Source: an uncultured Bacilli bacterium
Lineage (GTDB): Bacteria > Bacillota_I > Bacilli_A > RF39 > UBA660
Reading direction: 5' to 3'
Length of the DNA: 20,268 nucleotides
Assembly: GCA_947624695.1 (NCBI GenBank)
Contig: CANQLN010000008.1
Span: forward strand, 1-20,268
Positions 14,452 through 20,268 of this stretch are shown in pieces (position 1 is the stretch's first letter; each line of letters starts with the position of its first letter). The position numbers and the translations under genes are program-made. The notes under the pieces were generated by a model. The model was not told where the DNA came from, made no database searches, and worked only from the letters and a program-made list of their open reading frames with translations.

Positions 14452-15234
14452 TTATTCTTCTTCTCCTAAAATTTCTGCTTCATTCATGATAAATGAATAT
14501 ATTTCGCGGCTCGAAATTTGCGTTTCCCCAGGGTTTTGCGTATAGGACGCATTTCTAGGGACGGGTTTTATTTGTAAACCAGATACTTGTTGCGCCACAT
14601 TTAATAATCTTAAATAATCATCTGGAATAGCAAATAATAAGTGGGCGGAATCTCCCGCTGTAGAATCCCAGAAGACATCACGTAAACTACTATCGCGAAC
14701 CGCTAACACTTCGATACTTTCAATTAATTTACCAAATATTACTTTGTTATCGTTATTACGATCTCGAACAGTAACATATAAATCAATATAATCACCGGGA
14801 GCAATAGAGTTAGCATAAGTAGATGTACTAGTTACTGGTAAGTCAAATGGTGAATAACCATCTGGAATGTTTTGAAGGAATGTTGTTGGTAAATCTTCTT
14901 CATTACATACTTGCGAAGCATGGAAGAAACCATTAGCTGGAATACTTGTTCCAATACATACATATTTACCATCTAATTGATTAAGATCTTGAACAATATC
15001 ATTTTCTTTTAAAGAACTTCTCGTTAATTCTTTATAACCAATATTATCAGCCTCAATTTTTTTAGTCGTATCTATTCCTTCTATAGCATAAGGTACTCTT
15101 ACAGTTGTTATTGCTTGATTAACCCGATAATTGTAGAAATACCAAAGAATAATTATTCCCGCTAGTACCGCTAAAATTGTGACGGTATTTTTATTAGAAA
15201 TAAATCTTTTTAAAGTCGCAATTAAATTTCCCAT
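14452..15234 (-). CDS. CpaB/RcpC-like SAF-domain pilus assembly protein
   Basis: A 260-residue protein with one N-terminal membrane helix (about 18-35), then an extracellular SAF-like domain (about 44-110; V-R-V-P-Y-A, D-N-I-G-Y-K-E-L, I-P-A-N-G-F-F) and a C-terminal RcpC/CpaB domain (about 125-230; D-L-P-V-T, I-A-P-G-D-Y-I-D-L-Y-V-T-V, and L-L-F-A-I-P-D-D-Y-L-R-L-L). I-A-P-G-D-x-I-D-L is the hallmark of CpaB proteins. In Gram-negative Tad systems CpaB sits in the periplasm and helps gate the outer-membrane ring; in a monoderm it more likely interacts with the wall and pilus base (inference). TAGGAGGAA precedes the ATG, and the ATPase gene follows after 21 bases. Confidence 0.87.
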   Translation of the reverse strand: MGNLIATLKRFISNKNTVTILAVLAGIIILWYFYNYRVNQAITTVRVPYAIEGIDTTKKIEADNIGYKELTRSSLKENDIVQDLNQLDGKYVCIGTSIPANGFFHASQVCNEEDLPTTFLQNIPDGYSPFDLPVTSTSTYANSIAPGDYIDLYVTVRDRNNDNKVIFGKLIESIEVLAVRDSSLRDVFWDSTAGDSAHLLFAIPDDYLRLLNVAQQVSGLQIKPVPRNASYTQNPGETQISSREIYSFIMNEAEILGEEE

Positions 15235-15244
15235 TTTATTCCTC

Positions 15245-15649
15245 CTAATTTGTTTGTTCTAATATTGCCTCAACCCGGCTAGCCATATCAAATTTAGTAG
15301 AATCATAGGCAATAACATAGGTTTCTGTTTTACTGGTTATTTCAACGCCTACTTTTGGAGGTGTTTCATATATACCAGCAAATACTAATTTATATTCAGT
15401 TGTTAATTGAGCATTATCAGCAAATCTTCTCATAAAACTTTCAATAAATTTTTCTCGATTAATTTTAAGTTCACCATATTGACGATAATAAGCATAATCA
15501 ACAGCATCAATCATTGCTGCTTCACTTATTTGATTAACGGTATAAGTATCTTCCGTATTGTTGGAGGTTACATTTTGAATTAATAACATTATTATAACAA
15601 CAAATACACCTAATAGAACTAACCAATAACCCCAATAAGCTTCTTTCAT
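15245..15649 (-). CDS. Pilin-like / TadE-like single-span protein
   Basis: A 134-residue protein: short N-terminus M-K-E-A-Y-W-G, a membrane helix at about 9-26 (L-V-L-L-G-V-F-V-V-I-I-M-L-L), then an extracellular alpha/beta domain with A-A-M-I-D-A-V-D-Y-A-Y-Y-R and V-G-V-E-I-T-S-K-T. It resembles TadE-like proteins and possibly the DUF5411 group, a family recalled from memory and not checked. Unlike the other pilin-like proteins here it has no cysteine. The M-K-E-A start links it to the pilin operon 6 kb downstream. GGGAGG precedes the ATG. It lies 10 bases ahead of the CpaB-like gene and 18 bases after the large cysteine-rich gene. Confidence 0.68.
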   Translation of the reverse strand: MKEAYWGYWLVLLGVFVVIIMLLIQNVTSNNTEDTYTVNQISEAAMIDAVDYAYYRQYGELKINREKFIESFMRRFADNAQLTTEYKLVFAGIYETPPKVGVEITSKTETYVIAYDSTKFDMASRVEAILEQTN

Positions 15650-15667
15650 TCTATGTTTCCTCCCTTC

Positions 15668-18600
15668 CTACTTCCATGATGGACCAACATGATAATCAGT
15701 TTCTTTCTTTGTTGTTTCATCATAAACTTTACCATAATTTGATTGATAATAAGCTATGCCTCTTTCGGTTGTTACTTCCCAATCTGTTGTATCAAATTCT
15801 GCTGTAAGCCAACTAGAGAAATATTTATCACTATTTGCTTTTCTTTCAGCTGGTGTTCTAGGTCTTTTGCTTCCTAATGTTGGAATAGCAAAGCGAATAT
15901 TTTTGCTAGTATCTTCATCATCAACTAAATAATCAATAAAGGTACTATAGCAATAAACATTTTTATAAACATTATCGCCAGCTTCTAAGTCATAACATTC
16001 CATCGTATTATTCAAATAACCTTCGGTTTCAGGATCATTATTATAAGCTCTAATTTTACTCATCATTTTACTGTCCATGACTACTTCCATAGCAAAATCT
16101 TTTACATCATCAGGATTGTCAAAATTAACATCATAAATACTATTACCTTTATCTTCGATTTCTTTAGTAGTTACATAAGCTTTTAATTCAACTGCAGTAT
16201 TGATGTTTTCATCCCAATTCCAGTTCTTTCCCATTTCCCGGTCATTTGGATTCAAGTCTTCATTAGTTACTTGATGATAATCAATATTGTTAAATAAACA
16301 GTTAGTACAACGAACAGGACATTTACCATTTGGACAACATTTGGCTTTGTATTCAGGTTCTTGAACTTCCTTACCTTTGTCGTCATAGTAATGCGTCACT
16401 CCCTCTTTATCAACTAAAGTAGCACATGTATTAGTAACTGTTGGTGGACATTCTCCTTCAGGGCAGCAAATATTAACATCATATTCACAGGCATATAAGC
16501 CATATGATCCACCTTCAATAACGAAATCTTCAACTTCTTTATCATAAACTAAGGCAGATTTCTCTGTTTGACAAGCACTAGCTTCTTGTAAGTTATGCGC
16601 TACTACACTATTGCTATCGCCCCAAATCCGACCTAAAGTGCCATCATTATAATATTCTCCTAAGTTTTTAACCCATAAGATATAATTTCTTACACCTTCA
16701 GTTCTTGGTTCAACAGGAAGACCATTTTCAATAGCTTCCCCATTTGGAACATCAGTTCCCTTTCTGGCTGTTACTATTGTTCCTGTAGGGAATACCGTAT
16801 AGTATTGAGTTGGTGTGATAAATTCTGATTTCGCATCCATATCTTGTTTAGCATATACCGCTAAAGATTGAACATAATCCCTCATTCCACAACCATCTAA
16901 ATTACAAGCATAGACTTGTTTTATAACATAAGTATCATTTAATTCTAAACTATCTTGCCAACCACTTTCAGAGCCATTACATAATTTATAATCTTTAGAT
17001 ACTTCTCCAACACAATATTTATAAGTTGGTTCATCATCAATTTTTATTAAACCATTAAATTCTAATTGATGAGTTAATTCCATAGCCCGATAAGTAGATT
17101 CTTGATACCAATAATACATTGATGGTTCAAAAACATAATCCATCTTCCAAGCATCAATAAATGGATATCTATTTATAGCGCCAGGATCAATAATTTCTGA
17201 ACTATAACCAGTATTATAGTTAAATTCATCGATAACGGTTCTAATGCCACCAGTTCCAACTTCAGCTTTATCACCAGTTCCAATCGTTACTGTTCGACTT
17301 GGATCTTTCACGGAATCAGTGCCACCACCAATAGTAACAGTATAATTTGTTCCGATTAAGGCAATTAATTCTTGATATAAAGAATCTGGTAGGCTTTCAC
17401 CATTAGCAAATGTTCCACACTCTTCTGGGAAATCTCCAACTTCATCAATCGTATCATCAACCCAAGCACAACTTTTGGTATCATAATTACATTTATAATA
17501 TTTAAAGTGACGTATTAATTTTGGCGCATATTTCCATTGACGATAGGTATAAGAACAACTACCAGTGGCTTGGTCGAACGTTCCACCCATTTCCTTACAT
17601 GGAGTTGCAAAAGTATTTTTTTCAACTCTATCTTCTTCTAAACAAGGCTTATCACTCCGGACATAAGTCTTTTCATCATATTCGCCTTCCCTATCTATAG
17701 CCTTAGCGCCTTCCCATCTTTGCCATGTATTATAAGCATCAACTGAAGCTCTCGCCGCAGCCTCAATCGCCGCATCTAAACCATCAGGAACTATTTCATT
17801 AGTATAACAACGTTTTGTTCCTTCAATACTAGCTCTTAAAGTGAAATAGCCGCCACTATTAGTCGAAATAGGACCAGGTAAAGTCATATGATAATCTTCT
17901 TTGCAATAAACATTAGCATAAGTTGAAGCATCACTTAATTGAGCAACTTTATAAGGATTGCCTGCTGTATCAGAAGCATTATCATTAGCAACACAAGACT
18001 TAATATCTAATTTTTCTTCTGTCGGTTGCTCACAAGTTGCAGCATTTATATTATAACCTTCAACAATATCTATTTCATGTTCACCAGTTTTACAAGTATT
18101 ACATTCAATATTAGGAATAGATGAAGTACAAGTTATACATTCACCTTTAAATTCATCTCTAAATCTATTACAAGCTCTTTCATTACCAGCATCACACATA
18201 TCTTTTATATTAACACAACTAAGGTTACATAAAGAAACGCTATGATTAACTTTAACCGATCTTTCTCTGGTATCGGTAGAATCATTCGTATTTTTTTCAA
18301 TTACATAAAATCCTTGACAAGAAGAACCAGGACGCCCACATTTAGAAGTTTCATAGATACTCTTAGATAATGACTCTTCATAATATTTTAGAGTAATAGC
18401 ATAATTAATTTGCTCACACAAATACTTATCAGAAGATGCTCTGAATTCAATTTTAAAATTAACTTTGCCATCGCCATCTTTAACAAATTCTTCAACTAAA
18501 TTTTTATTAGCTAAATCACTGGCTGTAATTTCTTTATCATCAAGATATAATTTAGTATTTATTCCTAGTTCTGTACAATTAGAACATTCAAAATTTAATT

Positions 18601-19408
18601 TAACAGATGAGTTTTCCCCAGAAAAATCATTAATATCAACAACATAAGTTAAAGTTTGAACGTAATTTTCAACACCATTTTCACCTTTTTCGGTTTTCTT
18701 AGAAGTTTTAGGATCATCACTTATAGTTACACTAGCAGATCCATCTGTAGCGTATTTTAAAGCAGCCTCTAAACCTTTTTTCATTAACTTTTTAGCACTA
18801 GCCATTGTTTCTTTAGATTCACAATTAGATTCACATGTTGCTGTTTGTGAAGCATCAAATTCATGTTGAAGTAAATAAGTTTTACTTACCTTTTTACCTA
18901 ATTGTTTTAAAATATCTTTAATTTCATTATCATTAAAATAGTCATTAATATATTTTCTTAAAACTTTGGTTTGAATTTCCTCGCCTTTTCCAGAAGAGTC
19001 ATATGTTGGCCATAATAATTTATAAAGATTGGAAGCAACATATATAACAGATTCAGATTCGCCACTATCTAATATGGCATTTAATCCAGCTCCAAAAGTG
19101 TTTTTATTTAAATCTTTACTTGTTGGATCAAATACAACCTTACATTTTACTTTCTCACCACTAGAATTAAATGTTGTACTAACCCCAGGGTTATGACAAT
19201 AAGCTGTATAAGAATGAGTCCCATTTATTTTAGATGTTCCACTAAAAGTATAATTAACTATTGGGCCTCCGCCAAAATAGCTACCAGTTCGATAACCGGT
19301 ATCAGCTGTATATAATGTTATGTCGCAATTATCTTCTTCCGCTTTAACGACATTAACACTTAATACTATAAATAATATTAAGCTCCATATTTTTAAACTT
19401 CTTCTCAT
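15668..19408 (-). CDS. Large cysteine-rich secreted protein of the Tad-like locus
   Basis: A 1246-residue exported protein, the largest gene here. A signal peptide (1-23, basic start M-R-R-S-L-K, hydrophobic core, V-K-A before the cut) is followed by about 45 cysteines, many as C-x(2-4)-C pairs. Two motifs recur: C-C-P-E-G-E-C-P (about 981-988) and C-C-P-N-G-K-C-P (about 1022-1029). T-V-T-I-G-G-G and T-V-T-I-G-T-G lie about 20 residues apart near residue 690-710. No C-terminal helix, LPxTG motif or repeat-type wall-binding domain is visible, so it must be held by partners, perhaps the pilus or the membrane-anchored protein encoded just upstream, whose gene overlaps it by 4 bases (ATGA). Its place at the head of the assembly operon suggests an adhesin, tip protein or exported cargo (inference). 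I recognise no known family. Confidence 0.8.
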   Translation of the reverse strand: MRRSLKIWSLILFIVLSVNVVKAEEDNCDITLYTADTGYRTGSYFGGGPIVNYTFSGTSKINGTHSYTAYCHNPGVSTTFNSSGEKVKCKVVFDPTSKDLNKNTFGAGLNAILDSGESESVIYVASNLYKLLWPTYDSSGKGEEIQTKVLRKYINDYFNDNEIKDILKQLGKKVSKTYLLQHEFDASQTATCESNCESKETMASAKKLMKKGLEAALKYATDGSASVTISDDPKTSKKTEKGENGVENYVQTLTYVVDINDFSGENSSVKLNFECSNCTELGINTKLYLDDKEITASDLANKNLVEEFVKDGDGKVNFKIEFRASSDKYLCEQINYAITLKYYEESLSKSIYETSKCGRPGSSCQGFYVIEKNTNDSTDTRERSVKVNHSVSLCNLSCVNIKDMCDAGNERACNRFRDEFKGECITCTSSIPNIECNTCKTGEHEIDIVEGYNINAATCEQPTEEKLDIKSCVANDNASDTAGNPYKVAQLSDASTYANVYCKEDYHMTLPGPISTNSGGYFTLRASIEGTKRCYTNEIVPDGLDAAIEAAARASVDAYNTWQRWEGAKAIDREGEYDEKTYVRSDKPCLEEDRVEKNTFATPCKEMGGTFDQATGSCSYTYRQWKYAPKLIRHFKYYKCNYDTKSCAWVDDTIDEVGDFPEECGTFANGESLPDSLYQELIALIGTNYTVTIGGGTDSVKDPSRTVTIGTGDKAEVGTGGIRTVIDEFNYNTGYSSEIIDPGAINRYPFIDAWKMDYVFEPSMYYWYQESTYRAMELTHQLEFNGLIKIDDEPTYKYCVGEVSKDYKLCNGSESGWQDSLELNDTYVIKQVYACNLDGCGMRDYVQSLAVYAKQDMDAKSEFITPTQYYTVFPTGTIVTARKGTDVPNGEAIENGLPVEPRTEGVRNYILWVKNLGEYYNDGTLGRIWGDSNSVVAHNLQEASACQTEKSALVYDKEVEDFVIEGGSYGLYACEYDVNICCPEGECPPTVTNTCATLVDKEGVTHYYDDKGKEVQEPEYKAKCCPNGKCPVRCTNCLFNNIDYHQVTNEDLNPNDREMGKNWNWDENINTAVELKAYVTTKEIEDKGNSIYDVNFDNPDDVKDFAMEVVMDSKMMSKIRAYNNDPETEGYLNNTMECYDLEAGDNVYKNVYCYSTFIDYLVDDEDTSKNIRFAIPTLGSKRPRTPAERKANSDKYFSSWLTAEFDTTDWEVTTERGIAYYQSNYGKVYDETTKKETDYHVGPSWK

Positions 19409-20112
19409 ATTCCAAGTTCCCTCTGTTTCTTAGTCTTTTTCAAGTAGATAACAATGCCAATTCCGGCTCCAACTACAACTACTCCTCCAACTATATACCA
19501 TTTATATTCATTTAAAATTTCTAAAAAGCCTTTTTTATTTTCATCACTTTTTATTTCTTCTCCGTTTTCATCTACTTTACCACTTATAAAATTATCAATT
19601 TTTTCAATAAATTCACTTTGATCAATTTCATCAACTGTAACATATTTTTGGCATAGATAAAAATCAGGAGCATCATTACAAATAGCTAAATAATAATAAT
19701 TGTTAAAACGAGGTGTAGCCATTCTCGAAGTTTTAAGCAATTCTCCTCCACAAGAAGTACTATTTTCAGCATAAACCTTTATCGTAAAATTAACTATTTG
19801 ATCAGTATCTGTCCAAGTTATTTTTAAATTTCCATTATCAGTATCACTATAATGATAAGTTTTTACTTCATTATAGAAATCATTAGCAACTTCAACATAA
19901 GTATCTTCTGTAATATTTAAAATATTAATGACAAAATACTCAATACTACTTACTCCATCCTCATAATCTATCTTATCAGCAACCAATTCATAATTAGCTT
20001 TAACATTAGCAGCTTTACTATTTAAATCAAGTTTTTCTGAATGTGAGCACTCTGCTTTTGCCATAGTTATCATCATGAATGACGCTAAAAATATAGTTAA
20101 TATTTTTTTCAT
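19405..20112 (-). CDS. Secreted, C-terminally membrane-anchored protein of unknown function
   Basis: A 235-residue protein: a signal peptide (about 1-20, ending M-A-K-A), an extracellular domain with four cysteines and a beta-rich pattern (about 21-170), a charged linker (about 175-195), a membrane helix at about 205-226 (Y-I-V-G-G-V-V-V-V-G-A-G-I-G-I-V-I-Y-L) and a basic tail K-K-T-K-K-Q-R. That places the domain on the outer face with the tail inside. It is the first gene of the operon after a clear promoter, and its TGA stop overlaps the start of the large cysteine-rich protein, so the two are probably made in fixed ratio. It could be the membrane anchor for that protein (inference). Its use of TGA as stop shows the standard code. 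Confidence 0.75.
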   Translation of the reverse strand: MKKILTIFLASFMMITMAKAECSHSEKLDLNSKAANVKANYELVADKIDYEDGVSSIEYFVINILNITEDTYVEVANDFYNEVKTYHYSDTDNGNLKITWTDTDQIVNFTIKVYAENSTSCGGELLKTSRMATPRFNNYYYLAICNDAPDFYLCQKYVTVDEIDQSEFIEKIDNFISGKVDENGEEIKSDENKKGFLEILNEYKWYIVGGVVVVGAGIGIVIYLKKTKKQRELGI

Positions 20113-20148
20113 ATAAAAAAGCGCACCTACTCTCTATTTTCTATAATG

Positions 20149-20177
20149 ATTTTAACATAATGTTTCTACATTATCAA
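20149..20177 (-). promoter_or_regulatory. Promoter of the Tad-like assembly operon, with operator-like inverted repeat
   Basis: On the minus strand, TTGATA (20172-20177) and TAAAAT (20149-20154) are 17 bases apart, with TG one base before the -10 (extended -10). The spacer holds an inverted repeat, ATAATGT (20157-20163) and ACATTAT (20168-20174), which covers the space between the two boxes and touches the -35. Confidence 0.75.
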
Positions 20178-20268
20178 GTTAGTTAAAGTTATCGGTCGTG
20201 TTTTCAAAGTACGGGTGTAAAGAAAAAAACATAAAAAAAGTGATTAATCTCAAATAATACCCTATAAT

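Noticed and set aside
19195..19230. Possible thioester-adhesin motif Y-C-H-N-P-G near the N-terminus of the large cysteine-rich protein
   Set aside because: It recalls thioester domains of Gram-positive adhesins, but the partner Gln motif could not be found, so the domain is not supported.
1..20268. Mycoplasma-like genetic code (TGA = Trp)
   Set aside because: TGA ends the gene at 19405, while tryptophans are encoded by TGG where I checked.
1..20268. CRISPR arrays, tRNA or rRNA genes, insertion sequences
   Set aside because: No regularly spaced repeats, cloverleaf-like segments, rRNA sequence or transposase were seen on either strand.
20180..20268. Terminator or gene end at the right edge
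   Set aside because: A T run on the minus strand follows GATTAATC, but no loop-bearing stem is visible inside the window, so it stays uncalled.

Overview
This window comes from a strongly AT-rich, Gram-positive-type bacterium. Three things suggest the Bacilli/Firmicutes line: strong AGGAGG-type ribosome-binding sites, a D,D-carboxypeptidase gene overlapping spmA, and a ytxG/ytxH-like gene pair. The look is that of the small-genome uncultured gut Bacilli (RF39- or Erysipelotrichia-like); this placement is inference. TGA is used as a stop codon (for example at 19405-19407), so the Mycoplasma code does not apply. Nearly all genes lie on the minus strand.

Left part (1-4767). At the edge is a partial spmA, translationally coupled to a penicillin-binding D-Ala-D-Ala carboxypeptidase. 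A perfect hairpin terminator (1425-1459) separates this pair from a four-gene operon read leftward from a promoter at 3805-3834: a lipoprotein, a long acidic disordered protein, a DUF948 (YtxG-like) protein and a YtxH-like protein. Next come trmB (tRNA m7G46 methyltransferase) and a small divergent coiled-coil protein gene on the + strand with its own terminator.

Middle island (4792-6111). A DUF1016/YhcG-type PDDEXK nuclease gene is read on the + strand, with a decayed, frameshifted piece of a second copy just upstream. Both copies carry, at the same codon positions, a near-perfect palindrome with an AGT centre. The arm sequences differ completely between the copies, but each pairs with itself. 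Two more palindromes of the same design lie in the gap downstream. This family is clustered here and was not seen elsewhere in the window. It is the oddest signal found.

Right part (6151-20268). A Tad/type-IV-pilus-like apparatus is split into two minus-strand operons. The upstream operon (promoter 20149-20177, terminator 11568-11597) encodes a membrane-anchored secreted protein, a 1246-residue cysteine-rich secreted protein, a pilin-like protein, a CpaB/SAF-domain protein, a TadA/CpaF-type ATPase and two TadB/TadC-type membrane proteins. The downstream operon (promoter 9178-9206) encodes four short pilin-like proteins and a TadZ/CpaE-like protein with a degenerate P-loop. A two-membrane-segment small protein follows with its own near-consensus promoter and a TTCG-loop terminator. 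A separately transcribed YfhO-family membrane glycosyltransferase lies between the two operons. Five of the short single-span proteins share an unusual N-terminus, M-[K/R]-[E/Q]-A. No prepilin peptidase or sortase is present in the window.

A plausible working model, which is inference: the ATPase and the two membrane-platform proteins assemble the pilin-like subunits, CpaB and TadZ place or stabilise the machine, and the cysteine-rich protein is the exported adhesin or cargo.
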